64,000 nt of DNA from Marsupella aquatica (taxonomy: Eukaryota; Marchantiophyta), in the NCBI GenBank assembly GCA_973895155.1, contig OZ316899.1, positions 14,322,001 to 14,386,000 of the forward strand. The letters are read 5' to 3'. A program made the translations under genes and the position numbers. Every line of letters begins with the position of its first letter. The first letter of the stretch is position 1. The notes beneath the pieces were generated by a model. The model saw only the letters and a list, made by a program, of their open reading frames with translations, was not told the origin of the DNA and made no database searches. Positions 1-11,515 of this stretch are shown piece after piece.

Positions 1-2990
1 ATGCAAAGTGAACGGTTACCCGACCACACTGGACGGCTATAGAGAAATGGTGATGGCGGTGATTAGTGAATGCACCGTCCTCATGCGGGAACAAGTTCTG
101 TTGGGTCTGGACATGGATTGGTTGGAGCGACTGTTGGTACCCGGGGGTAGCGTAATTGTGGACGAGCTCAACAAAGATAGGAACGAATACTCGTTCCTCA
201 CTGAAGAAAGAAACCCGTTCCATGAGCACTGGCACAATTTGCACCAGCATCTGTTCTCCGATGACATGAGATCATCACATTTTGTCCATCGCTACAACGA
301 GAATGGCATCCAGATGTGGAACAAGAAGGCCTTACACGAATGGTTGGCCGTCGCCAATAGATTGAACGACCGGCTCACTTGGCTGCTGCATTTTACATCG
401 GGTCAGCCAGCTAGGGCAGCGGAGTACGGCAGTTTCTTGATCCGCAACACGACAACCAACCAATAGACGTTCCTGTGGGCAGAAGGGACCTTGGTGATAC
501 ACCAAACATATAACAAAATGTGTGGTCGGAGACGCTCGAAGCACATCGTTTGGTTCTTACCCCTATGTTTGAGGCTAGCCTTCCTCCAGTACCTTACCGT
601 GGTGAGGCCTGTGCAAGTGTTTGTTGCGAGTCAATTGTGGGGTGGAGAGAAAGCAGCGGTGTACGCGGATTGTTGGTTTGTTGAAACCGGAAAAAGGCGT
701 TCAACACGGCATGTGAGTGCAGGTGTGGAGAGGGAGTTCCTGAAACGATTTATGGCCCTGTTTGGGATTAGGCCTCATTGGCACATTATAACGTTCTTTT
801 CCGAGCCCATTTGGTTCCATCTGCAGATATCACTGGCTAATGAGCGGCTGGATGCATTTGCAGGCCATTCGGTGTCCACCGCTGGCCATAACTATGCACA
901 GGAATAGCCAAGATTTAAGAGTTGTTGATTGACATGAGTGGAGGAACTTTAGGTTTGTCGCAAAGAAGCTTCCTTGTTTACTGCGGCTGCCCACAGACCT
1001 TAGGAGACACCCGAAGGCCGAGGCCGAGCCTGAGCCTGAGCCTGAGCTGCAGCCAGGCACAGAAGTGGTCCGGCCTCACCCAGGTGTGGAAGTTGAGTTC
1101 GCTCCGTCCTCAAAGCAAATCCGGATCCTGCACAGATGTGATGATGGATCAAACACCAATCACGGCAATGAACTAGAGGGCCTAGACCCTGCTGTGATGT
1201 ATGAAGCATGGATTGCACTTTTCAGCCTTGGTCACAGGGATTGGAAGACGCGTGAGCAGGCAATTGCAGTCGCCACGGCGGTGGACAACATGCAGAATTT
1301 TGTAGCCATCCTACCCACGGGTTCCGGGAAATCGGCTGTTTTCATGGCAGCCGCTCGGAGTAGCAGAAAGACGGTGGTTGTCGTCGTTCCTCTGTATGTG
1401 TTGATCCACACTCAGCTGGCGGAGTGCAAGGCCCCAGGTTTTGATTGTCCGGAGTTCAGGGTGAGCTGTATCCCTGTGGCAAAGGCGTCTCCGCTTGTGT
1501 TTGTCCCTGTCAAGATTGCCATCCAAGAGAGTTTCCAAAGTTGGGCCAGACAACTCATTTGCGCCAGCAAATTGCATTCAATCATCATAGACGAAGTGCA
1601 TCAGGTGTTGTGTCCCTACCATCAAAATCCATGGCACAGCTTCTCTGGCTTTCCCGACTTCATTGTCAGCTGATTGGATTGACGGCCTCTCTACCGCCCC
1701 GCAAGGAAGCGGCATTATGGTGGAAGTTGGGAAGTCCATGGAAGGTGATTCGGTCCTGTACATCACGACCCAACCTCAAGTACATAGTTGTGGACGATGA
1801 GGCCCGACTGGATTTGAAAATCGTGGAACTTCTACATGATTGGATGGCCGTCGCCGGCACAGAGGACAGAGCCCTGGTATACACTATGACGAAGAATGAA
1901 GCTGTGGATTTGGATCAAACTCTGCAACAACATCATGTCCAAAGCTGCTTCTTAACCTCCGACATTGTGAAGGCAGATAGACTTAGCAAGCTACAAAGTT
2001 GGGAGGCGGGCACGCCTAAAGTCATGGTGGCAACCTCAGTGATCTCCTACGGATATAACTATCCTAGCATTTGCTTGGTCATGCATCGGGGAGGCTTTTA
2101 TGGGTTGGAAGAGTACCACCAAGAGTCGGGCAGATGTGGACGAGACGGCCGGCCCGGAGTGTGCGTGGTGGTTTTGCACAAGGACTATCGTGCCTGGGCG
2201 TTGTCCGCGCCATCCGTGCAAATCGAAGGAGTCAACTAGGAGAGCATGAAGATTGCGCACCAATGGATTGCGAACAGTACCATTTGTCGGCGATACAACC
2301 TTCACCTTGAGATGGACGGGAAGGCACAGGTTTGTGCCCTGCTCCCTGGCGGCTTGGCATGCGACATGTGCCTGGAAGCCACGGCTACCACGCCAAGCCA
2401 AAGTGGAGGCAATCGCCCACTCACACACAAGGCCAGACGGAGCAGCTGTTCAGGATGTATATATTCCGAGACTGGAAAGCGTAAGGATAGAGGCAAACAT
2501 GCGCAATGATATCATCGATCTCAATTATGTTTGTCGGCATGGGGGTGATGGGAGGCGATGTCTACTGTGTTGGGAGGACTTGCATAGCCCTGCAAATCAT
2601 GGAAATAAGGGAGTGTGGCGTAATGAGAGGGTTATGCCTGCGGTGTCTGTCCAATCGCCATCGGGTTTCCAATTGTAATGTGAAGAGTCAAGAACGTCAT
2701 AATAATGCTTGCTTCAAGTGCTTCTTTCCGTTTGATCAAATCGGCCAAACCCAGGTGCACAAGTGGGAATCCGAGAGCAGCACCTGCAACGATCTGTCCG
2801 GAGAGAGGATACAAATTCTAATCTGGCATGCATATAGGAATGACAACTCGTGCAGATGACTCAGGCAGCTGTTTCTTGACATGCCATTGGATGACCGTAA
2901 ATTTGAGCCTTGGCTACTATCAAAGGCCACGGAGAGAATGCTGAACAATTTTGTGCGTGTGGCGGCCGCTGTGATGAGGATGAAACCATC
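1..2990 (+). pseudogene. Decayed RecQ-like helicase with N-terminal tyrosine-recombinase-like domain
   Basis: Fragments in changing frames form one product. Bases 8-907 encode a segment with a box-I-like pattern (GQPARAAEY, 401-427) and, near 863-895, GHSVSTAGHNY, whose H-to-Y spacing of nine matches box II of tyrosine recombinases. Bases 936-1673 hold a Glu-Pro linker, Walker A (LPTGSGKS, about 1308-1331) and a DEVH box (about 1590). Bases 1600-2239 hold GLTAS and the RecQ motif VI (SGRCGRDGRPG, about 2126-2158). Beyond are CRR and CDMC cysteine motifs and a cysteine-rich tail ending near 2990. Damage: TAG at 464 and 2237, TGA at 930 and 2857, and frame changes near 905, 1600 and 2500. The arrangement recalls telomere-linked RecQ helicases of fungi (family knowledge). 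The recombinase reading is my inference. The 5' end lies outside the window. Confidence 0.75.
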
Positions 2991-2995
2991 ATTGG

Positions 2996-4090
2996 AAGAA
3001 TGAAGTGAGCTTGCTCTATCCTTGTTGCAGACCAGAGACTATGTCAAATGCAAAAGAAGCTCAGTTTAGTGCAGCAGGCCTGTGTGAGACGTCTTCCCAC
3101 CCTAGGAAAGCAATAGGGTGTGCTAGCTGACCAAGGTGATACACTGACCCGGCTCAAAATAGGAAAATTGTGGAAATCGATGAACCAACCTAATGCATGG
3201 CAAAGATGCCCCCACACGACTGTCGTGCAGGGTTGAGGGTGGGTAAAGGGTTTAGTGGGCGGGGTAGTCATAACCCATGCTAAACCCACGACCGTTTGTG
3301 CTTCTCACCCGTCTAAAACTTTGCCTCCCTACTACTACTGCTACTACTACTAAGTCTACTACTACTGACTAGGGCTACTGACTGAAACTTATGTTTTTAG
3401 TAATACAGTTTGGCACCCGATATTTCACTTGCGTGGGCTGCCCGGGTCAGGTGGTCGGATTTGCTCTCCTCATTTCGTTCCTCATCACGAGCTTTCACAG
3501 AAATACAAACACTTGCAAAATTCTCTTCATTCTAATTACAAGGTTGGAAAACAAGCTGCGTAACCAAATGTTGAACTATCTGATTATCACATTGTGTGTG
3601 AACCTTGAAAATAGCAACTAATGGTAGAAAAGCCTATAGGTACCAATCTCCTTGCGTCCCGGAAACAATTGTAACTACAAACAAAATGAGGCATAATTAA
3701 AATGGGAGGATTTGATAGTCCAACTGATTTGATGGTCCGGCTTGGCATGTGAGCAAGGAATTGAAACATTGGACCCCCTAAGGTGGCACTGAAACACACA
3801 TTGATAAACCCAGGCCGGAGTCCTTTTAGGTGCAAGGTAAAGTTCAGACCCCCTGTTTTTGGGGATTCGATTTTGGGTACCGGTGTTCAATATCGGGCGG
3901 GCGGGGACCAGAGGCATTCGGGTGACCCAAAGGAGTCCGAGAACGTGTAGGGGTTTGAGATGCCCTACACTAATACCTGCGGCCTGAGCTAAGCCAGCGA
4001 TGTAATCCCAACCTAATCCTAGCCAGTGTCGCCCGGACGCTGGTGCTTCCATCTTCCGTGAATCCCGCCGCGTAATGCTTGGCATGCTTG
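2996..4090. other. Non-coding stretch with ACT trinucleotide repeat
   Basis: No convincing coding region on either strand. Bases 3328-3382 are an imperfect ACT/CTA trinucleotide repeat. ORFs here are short and lack recognisable motifs. Confidence 0.5.
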
Positions 4091-4094
4091 CTAG

Positions 4095-5220
4095 TCCCAC
4101 TCCAAACTAGATCCGGACCGCTAGTCCTGATGACCCCGCAGACGATCATTGTCCTCCCATAGGACCCGGATCTGGTGGTTCAAGGAGTCAAACTCCCGCT
4201 TCATGATGTCCACCTCCTCCGCCGCATCCTCAAACTGAGGCATCCTCCAAGTCATGGATGTTACTTGTCAGCATGTCTGCTAGCTGGCCTTGCTCGCTGA
4301 CCTCTCTCGTAAGGCAATCAACCTCGGGCTTGAGAGCGTCGACCCCTGTCCTGGCTTCTTGCTGGATCATGCCCGTCTACCATGTGTGCTCCCAACCCTC
4401 TAGGTTGTAGATCTGCTTCCGAAGATGAGCTTTCTCCTCATCCTTGTCCGTGGTCGTGATGAATGAGCAAGCCACATACTCATTTATTTTGTTGATGGCC
4501 TCTTTTACATGTGCTTTGATCGCCTCGATAGTCTCAGTGTAGCGTCGGTCTTCTGTATCCTCCCACTGATATTAGCAAGCCTGGTACTCGGCTTTGGTGG
4601 CAGTGAAGATGTCCCTCAAGGATACCATCCTTTTTCATTGTCAAGAGCAAACCCATCTCGAGGCAAACATTCCTGGCAATGTTTCCCAGCAAGTCGATGA
4701 GAAACTTTCCGGGAATTGCCTGTTCCTCCTGACGGTGAACTTGGCCCTGCAAATCTTGCCTTTGTCACCCGGATAGGCTTGCCAAGGTCTGGTCAACTAT
4801 GGTGGTGAGAAACCGGCCTGCTCCGGGGTCATGGCAACGGGGGAAGAGTGCTTGGCTTCAAGGGCCGGCTCTGGATCCATGGTTGTTACATCCCAAATCC
4901 CGAATGCTCGTACAACCGCCGCATTGGTGGGGGGATGACCTCATTCTGTTGAATTTCCCCGCTCTCAACATCATCGTTGGTTGGCTGAACCCCACCCTCT
5001 GAACCAGTCGTCTCTGACTCCGCCTGATTCTGAATAGTCTTCTTGCTCTCTTCTTGGACTTTTCCCTTCTCTCCATCATCCTCGTTTCCTGACTCATATA
5101 CATAAATTGTTTCATGGGACTTTTTCTCTCCGGAGGCGGGCTCGTCATCCTCCTCCTCATGATCATTGACAATCCTAATCATCTCCTTTCCACCAGCTTC
5201 TTTCTTCTTTGGGTGCATTT
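4095..5220 (-). pseudogene. Decayed coiled-coil tail of a PMD-B-type gene
   Basis: Read on the minus strand. An acidic, Glu/Ser-rich segment (5218-4886, start MHPKKKEAGGKE) is followed by PGKFLIDLLGNIARNV (about 4720-4670), which resembles PGTFLNGLLGDFSQ of the + strand gene at 20.2 kb. Next come heptad-rich segments, including ALKPEVDCLTREVSEQGQL and AAEEVDIMKREFDSLNHQ, matching in order the tail of that gene (LKAEVARLQREATKQAQL; AAEEADAAK). Several frame changes and stops interrupt it. It is an inverted, degraded copy of the second coiled-coil family of this window. Function unknown; it may be a structural protein of a mobile element. Confidence 0.55.
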
Positions 5221-5322
5221 AGTCATGGATTACTGGATGCCCTTGAATCCATTCCTCCACCTTTGTCTCTCATTGAAAATTTTCATGAACACAACATTTG
5301 GAGAAATAGTCATCTTTCTCCT

Positions 5323-5643
5323 CTAGTCATCGTCTGGGATCTTCATCCGCATTATGTGATCCACCTCTCGTGTTCGAGAGATAAAATATTCCGACTGCTT
5401 CATGACATAGGAGACACGTCCAAGACCCAAAATAATTTCATCTGCCTTAAAGACCTGATCAGGTGACAGCCATCTATTCGTCAAAGGATCAAAGAAACCG
5501 CAGTAGACAACATTTGTGTCCTTATTTGTAATGTTCCAGACAATGTGCTGAGCAGAACCCATGAAGTGGAGCAACCAACCATCTGCTTGAAATTCCTTTG
5601 GGGATGCAAATCTTGTACAGTCCCCGATAGTGCCAAAACTCAC
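5323..5643 (-). CDS. Hypothetical ORF, possibly an exon
   Basis: A 106-residue open frame with even composition (MSFGTIGDCTRF start; GFFDPLTNRWLSPDQV in the middle; end MKIPDDD). It lies on the same strand as the coiled-coil pieces at 4.1-5.2 kb and 6.1-6.4 kb and may be an exon of the same decayed unit. I do not recognise it. It has no membrane segment or catalytic motif. Confidence 0.3.
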   Translation of the reverse strand: MSFGTIGDCTRFASPKEFQADGWLLHFMGSAQHIVWNITNKDTNVVYCGFFDPLTNRWLSPDQVFKADEIILGLGRVSYVMKQSEYFISRTREVDHIMRMKIPDDD

Positions 5644-6061
5644 AAAGTTTCTTCATCCATTCTCTGTTTGAACTCCCCTGATAATCAAACAATAGTTACC
5701 TTCAACAGACCACGAATTCATAGTCGACAAAATATTCTCAAGTTTGGCCACCATTGGAATTTCAATCCGAAGCCTGTCAAAATGAAAATAAACGTATCGA
5801 AATCCTAGAGGACAAAGAGAAATATGTCAAAACATGTGCACGAGACTCACCGTAGAAAATAAACGGGGCCGACAAATCGTATTCATTATTAACAAAATGA
5901 TGTCAAAACATCCTTTACAAAATGGCCTTTAGCCTGTAAATGGTCGGAAGAAAAATTACCTTCAAAATCACATGAGCTAGTTTTATGACCAAGTTGAGCT
6001 CATCATGAAACGTTATCCAGATTTTGAAAACGAACCTACTCGCTAAAAACAATAGAGAACC

Positions 6062-6390
6062 CTAACTTAAGGTATGCGGACACAAGTAGCCATGAAGGCA
6101 ACAATTTCGCTTTTCAAATTCAATCCATTGCACTTTGGTATCCAGTTGTCTTTCCCTCTCTTGACCATCGGCAAGCTCCTGTCGCAAGTCCTCCACTTGA
6201 CGATCTCGGAACTTCTCCATCTCTAGAGAAGCTTTCATCAACTTTGCCGCTGTGTCACAAGTAGTCAAATGTTGGATCTGTGCCCATCGATATTTTGCAA
6301 ACATCTGCTCCCGCTTGTATTCCCTTGCTTACTTTTCATCCTCTAACGTTTTTTGGAGAATCGTCCTTGCGATGAGCGCCTTCTTCTAGA
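6062..6390 (-). pseudogene. Coiled-coil fragment
   Basis: Minus-strand heptad-rich peptide (KALIARTILQKTLEDEK, then a TAA, then AREYKREQMFAKYRW and EDLRQELADGQERERQLD). The in-frame TAA near 6331 breaks it. It is rich in E, K, R, Q and L, as in the coiled-coil tails of the PMD genes elsewhere in the window, but I cannot align it specifically to one of them. Confidence 0.35.
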
Positions 6391-6557
6391 AAAGTTGAAG
6401 GGACGAAGTCATGTGAACAATTCTTCGTTCCAAATGGATACAGCCTCCAAAATATTCTACACGAACCCTAACTGGATAAAGGATTTTACACAAGACTCGC
6501 GTAGAAGGAAAACAGAGCAGTGGAGGTGATAATTACCTTTGAGCTTCCTCAACGCAG

Positions 6558-6559
<2 letters not shown>

Positions 6560-6610
<51 letters not shown>
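6560..6610. repeat. (GA)n microsatellite
   Basis: About 25 uninterrupted GA dinucleotides. Long Arg-Glu or Ser-Leu ORFs predicted over it on both strands are artefacts of the repeat. Confidence 0.95.
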
Positions 6611-6613
<3 letters not shown>

Positions 6614-6729
6614 CAAGAGAGCATGAGAGAAAAAGAGTGAGAGAGAGAAATATGTTTTATAAAGTAGCAAAAACACCCAGTCAAGGCCACACCAAGAAGT
6701 TACTTTGTCCATACATACAATATGTCTAA

Positions 6730-8220
6730 GTCCTACAGTAGGGTCTGGGAGGAGTCCTGGATAGATAAGCATTACACCTTATAGTCCAAGTTAGAAAACT
6801 TCATATATTGCCGGTGACAAATGGTAAAGTAAGTTCACAGAAGTACAATGAAAAGTTCTGACGGAGATTATAGGTATCAAAAAAGTTACTACTCATACAG
6901 CCCTCAATTCGTTAACAGGACAGGTCTCCAAATAGCTTAATCAAAGCGTAGTGGCAGGTGCTGCAATTGGAGGTACAGCGTAAAACAAGGGATAGAAATA
7001 ACTAATGATAGAAGTAACAAGTGTCAGAAATAACCAGGATTTGTTTATAAAAAAACTTTTCATAGAGTAATAAGTAGATAAATCTCAACGCCAGGGGTAT
7101 AGAAAGAAGGATTACTCTATCAAGTCAACAAAAAACAATTTCTTGGAGATACTAGTGGTGTGGATAGGAGCGAATTGCTGCAGTGTTAGGAACAAAAAAA
7201 TTTATTGATAGTTAGCATGGTCAGTATACGACATATATGTAGCTTGTTAGAACTGGCATATAGCTCTAAGCAGAGCTCTATGCATGGACCATCGGTGCAT
7301 CAAATCTGTTAGTCTTACAAACAGAAGTAGACCATAAACCATAACTGACATGTAGTTGACTTGACTACATTGCAAGCCCCAGGTCCGTCATTCAGCCCCC
7401 GTACCTGGGGTGAATCAAGCCAATTAACTGACAAATTCATGCTATATGTTTCTGTTACCAAGATGCCTAGGCGGTAACGGGGAGACATATATCAGTTATG
7501 GGCTAGACTAAGCTATTCATGAAATATAAAAAAAGGAATCAATATGAGAAGAGCGGTACCTGTTGAGCGCGCGCCATAGCTGTGGTGGACAGGAAAGGAA
7601 TCTTACACAAGTGTGCCATGGACTGCTCAAAAAGTAACCCTATAGGGAAAAGAAAGAAATGCTAGTGGTAAAGGACGATAGAGCAGTATGGGGTAGAGTG
7701 CTAATGGTGAGAGATGTAAAGGACAAAAGCATAGAGTGGGGCAGAGTGCCAATGGTAAGAGATAAGAAAACAGAGTGATAGTGGGAGGAGATGAACAGCA
7801 CCTGAGCCAGTCATTCAGCCTGGGGGATGAAGATGCTCAGAAGAATGCTTACGTAGAGAGGGGAGGTATCATGCAAAAGGAATGTTGAAGAACTGTGCGT
7901 CAGAACCAGTGGTGATTGTCTATTTTATAAGGATAAAAGTGTTGGTAGGGTATCTTACGTAAGAAGGGAGAGAAGTTGTTTTTTAGGTTTTTAGTTTTTA
8001 GGCGTACCATAGCCGTTAGATTTAGGGTGAATTTAAATAAGTGGTGTAGATGTATAGATCTAAGTGTCTCTTGCGTAAGGTGAGCAATACGTACTTAGAT
8101 ATTATTTTCATGAGTATGTATGGCTTAGTATTAGTATTTTAATGGGTATATTTTAGAGAGAATCATAGAGTTGCGGTACAAGGTGCTTAACTGAGATAGA
8201 TTTATATTGAATGGGTCATC
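6730..8220. other. No gene recognised
   Basis: AT-rich sequence without ORFs above about 60 codons. Near 7640-7800 a loose duplication of phrases such as 'aatggtaagagat' is visible. No tRNA cloverleaf and no organelle-like sequence recognised. Confidence 0.4.
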
Positions 8221-8225
8221 TTGTA

Positions 8226-8420
8226 AAAAAAGAGAGAGAGAGAGAGAGAGCGTGAGAGAAGAGTGAGAGAGAGAGAGTGAGAGAGCGTGAAAGAAAGAGA
8301 GAGAGAGATAGCGAGAGAGAGTGAGAGAAAAAGAGTGAGAGAGAGAGGGAGAGAGCGTGAGAGAGAGAGAGAGAGCGCGAGAGAGAAACAGAGAGAGAAT
8401 GAGAACAAGAGTGAGCTGGA
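8226..8420. repeat. Imperfect GA-rich microsatellite tract
   Basis: A GAGA-rich tract with GTGAGAGA and GCGAGAGA variants over nearly 200 bp, longer and more degenerate than the tract at 6560. Predicted ORFs over it are repeat artefacts. Confidence 0.9.
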
Positions 8421-9039
8421 GAGCAAGATGTACCCCGTCCGGTTGAATACTATCAAACAACTAGAGAAAAGACGCAATCATAGATGTGTCGTGTGTCCAT
8501 ATATCTCTCTTAATTTATTGGGTTGATTTTTGCTGGCTGAGCTAGCTGCTGTCAACGGCAACTCCATGAGACCGTCATTGACTATGGTCTATCTCATGTC
8601 CAGCAACATACTTGTGTGCTCAATCATCTTCACTGTCATGACGATGAAACAATCGCCTCGTGCATGATTGTTTTCAAGGGAAGCAGGATCTACAAGGAAG
8701 ATTTCTGGAATATTCATGGTTTTCACGAGGAACGTTTTACACAACGTATTCACGATACATGGAGGGTGCAAAAGTTGGTGTTCATGGGAATGAAGAGACC
8801 ATCAAGAGCAAAGACTACGTTGTGCTGTTCATTCACAAAATCAACTCAAAGTATCTTGCAGAAATGTGCAGAACCGATGCCACATCGTCACACAATTGGT
8901 TAAGACCGTACAGCCCGCTGAAGTCCCGTTTCAAACCTGCGCCTTCTTTGTGCTCATAAACTTGTCTGCTTCCTTCGTTGCCAGTATTTCAAAATTTAAG
9001 CTCCCCCCTCTCAGCAATCTGTCAAGATTTCCTTTTTTT

Positions 9040-9470
9040 CCGTGGCGAAGTTCGAGTAGAAAGAGCGTACTATGGCTGCTTCAATCATGGCAGACATGGT
9101 GGGCGCGACTAATCAATGAGCCAGTGTAGGTGATAGCAATCGAAAGCTAACTGCTCAACACATGGGCAAGATTGTCGACTGGCTTGTAGATCCCTACAAT
9201 TTTGCTATGCTCAATGGCTCAAGTCGGAGACTTCTTGTGGGAACACGACATCCATCAAATAGAACCGGTATGCCAACAGGTATAAGGCTCTTCATGTTGT
9301 CAATTCATTCATAGGAGCAAATGCTTGTGCTCATGCAAATGATTCCAGGCATGAACCTCCCCTCGTCTGCTTCACAACATCATTCTGAAAATGGCACCTC
9401 ACACCCGACATCAAGGCCACCGCCACATAGAGATGAAGAGGTTGAGGTTGTCGATGTGTAGGTGCTAGGT
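9040..9470 (+). pseudogene. Possible fragment of an uncharacterised transposon-associated ORF
   Basis: On the + strand a broken frame reads MAASIMADMVGATNQ, stop, then KLTAQHMGKIVDWLVDPYN (about 9148-9204), and later a low-complexity, acidic C-terminal end (RDEEVEVVDV) closing near 9462. The KIVDWL segment looks like real protein sequence, but I cannot assign a family. An antisense ORF at 9380-9766 is probably a shadow. Confidence 0.25.
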
Positions 9471-10103
9471 TTGATACCAGCATTAGATGGATAGGGCTTC
9501 AAGTAAAGTTGTGCCCAACTTGACGGAAGAAGTAGCTCTTGCAGCGGCAAAAGCACATTACAAATTAAATGCCCAACTGTAAATGACATTATGAAATATA
9601 AATCAAGTATTATCCAAAGATGTGTCATAGTTTCTGCCTCAAGTACGTACTTTGTCCGGGACGTTGCGTTCGGCATTGTTTCTTTGTTGAAGCTCAATGA
9701 ACTGAATTTGTTCTCACAGTAGGCACAACTTTGGGTTTTTGTAAAGATTGCACAGCATAGAGTCAAGAGTCATTCATGCCAAAAATACTGAGAACCTTCA
9801 CGCTCAGGTGTTCAATGCCTCGTAGCAAAGTGTAATGTGGTATTGCCTCTCAGAATCTGTTACAAATTTCTGCACTTGAACTGCCCAAGTGTTTTCAAAA
9901 TGAAAAAGCCCACCTCCTCTCCATATTCATGGAGCAGAGTTGTAGGTAAATATACTATTCCGCTAGGCTATTACTATTTTCTGCTAGGAAAATAACCTAC
10001 AGAAGTACCGATGGACGTCTAGTGAACTCAGAACGAAGCACACATAGAGTCTTGGTTGACCTGCGTTGCAAGAGTTGCAGTAGGCGTCCTAAACTGTAAA
10101 CAC

Positions 10104-10658
10104 CTATTCAGATGCATCCTTGTCTCTGCACGATGTCTTGCCAGTTGATTGTGCACACTGGCAATTGACAACTCCGCCCCCTGCCTCATTAGAAATTGTA
10201 GAAATCAACAAAGTCAGGGTGTCAGATATGCTGCATTTGCCCTCGCATTTGCCATCACCTTTTGAATCGCCTTCAACCAACACTTCCTCTGAAAATTGGA
10301 AAAAGTCATCCCACAAAATCGGTAGGACTTGCACAGAGGGCCATGTCTTTTGGAAGTGTGACACTTTGCCAAAGTACTTCTCGAATGGCACCTTCACTCT
10401 TTCAGGCCAGCATAGGTAATTCCACAGCCCCAAAAACAATTTTTCAGTGACAAAGTCATCGGAATCAACAAGCCACAGTGGGTCGCGAGGGCGCTCCATG
10501 ATGAAATTGCAGTCTGCTAATGACAAGTAAATGAGTGTAGCAGCCACGTTCAAAGCATTTGTAAGTTTTAGGTAGGATTGAAGTCGAACGTGACCACATA
10601 AGTGGAACCAAAATGTGAGCACATTTGCACTGCAGTTTGCCAAATAGCAGCCAAACAC
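10104..10658 (-). CDS. Hypothetical 184-residue ORF
   Basis: Open minus-strand frame. From an internal Met (MERPRDPLWLVDSDDF) the peptide has the mixed composition of a real protein (FLGLWNYLCWPERVKVPF, ILWDDFFQFSEEVLVEG), ending in a Gly/Lys/Ser-rich tail. No domain recognised. The N-terminal part of the frame is hydrophobic and may not be coding. It has no partner gene nearby. It could be a captured or decayed exon. Confidence 0.3.
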   Translation of the reverse strand: MFGCYLANCSANVLTFWFHLCGHVRLQSYLKLTNALNVAATLIYLSLADCNFIMERPRDPLWLVDSDDFVTEKLFLGLWNYLCWPERVKVPFEKYFGKVSHFQKTWPSVQVLPILWDDFFQFSEEVLVEGDSKGDGKCEGKCSISDTLTLLISTISNEAGGGVVNCQCAQSTGKTSCRDKDASE

Positions 10659-10719
10659 GAGTCATCATCAAGCAGTAGTCAATGAAGTGTGCTGTTGACT
10701 GCAAGTACAGTCTTCTCAC

Positions 10720-11380
10720 TGGCCAGGGGAGTACAAGAATCGTCCAGGTCGACGGTTGAAAGCCAAGGCATGGTCCATCCCTTTCACTAGCAAGGCATTA
10801 CCTGCCACCATAGTTGCCCTTCTAGAGGTAGAGGCGGTTCCAGAACGTTGTCGGCCCCAAACATCCTTGTTCCCCACAACATCTGGTGCGTCCAATGCCT
10901 CTTCCTCCTCTGTCCAGAGGTCCTAACTTCCCACACAAAGTAACCCATCTAACCAACCATGGACTATTATGTTTCGTATTCAATTGGGTCCTAACCTCTT
11001 TCAAAGAACCATCAATAAGACCCACGCAGCCTATTATATCACATGGCTGAAGACTCTGCATGGAAGGATGTTACATTGGAGGGATACGGTCTTCGAATTC
11101 CGGAGTTTCAATACCGGGAAAACATTGTTTCAGAATCTGTGTTTCAAGACACACTTTGCTCTCTTTCGGTAGCCGGGGTAGATTATCCATTACATGATGG
11201 ATTCTGGCCTTGGACGAAGCATGGAATTGGGTATCGTAAGGATGGTCAGAATGTGGATACCAACCCAAGCAAAGGCAATGGGGTGATGCATATAATCTGG
11301 AATGTATGAGAGCTTCAAGAAGATCAAGAAGAGAGGCAAAAAATCTTTGTCGGACACCCTTCTGAGCGTGAGAGGTCAAT
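10720..11380. other. Unassigned region with short ORFs on both strands
   Basis: Overlapping frames (11043-11309 +, 11071-11379 -, 10822-11061 -) are all short. The minus frame contains CVGLIDGSLKEVR, which faintly recalls PIF/Harbinger DDE transposases, but the expected downstream motifs are missing, so I make no call. Confidence 0.25.
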
Positions 11381-11387
11381 ATTTAGT

Positions 11388-11515
11388 CCGAGGGCAGGGG
11401 CAGCGGAGGTCTAAGGGGGCAAAGGGTGGGGGTCAGGGTCCGCTGAGGGTGGGGGCTCGTGAGGGCGTAGGGGCAGCAGAGGTCGGGGCTAGGGCGTAGG
11501 GGGAGCGCAGGTTCG
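11388..11515 (+). repeat. G-rich tract with many GGG runs
   Basis: About 130 bp of purine-rich sequence with repeated GGGG, GGGGG and GGTGGGGG runs at short spacing. The run pattern could form a G-quadruplex on the + strand (inference). Confidence 0.6.

Noticed and set aside
6457-6772. Ser-Leu and Arg-Glu ORFs on both strands
   Set aside because: They translate a GA/CT microsatellite.
8131-8526. Ser-Leu-rich and Arg-Glu-rich ORFs
   Set aside because: Same cause: GAGA-rich tract read in several frames.
10822-11061. PIF/Harbinger transposase (CVGLIDGSLKEV)
   Set aside because: Only one short motif fits; the second Asp, Glu and HSSLRNVIER-type motifs are not found nearby.
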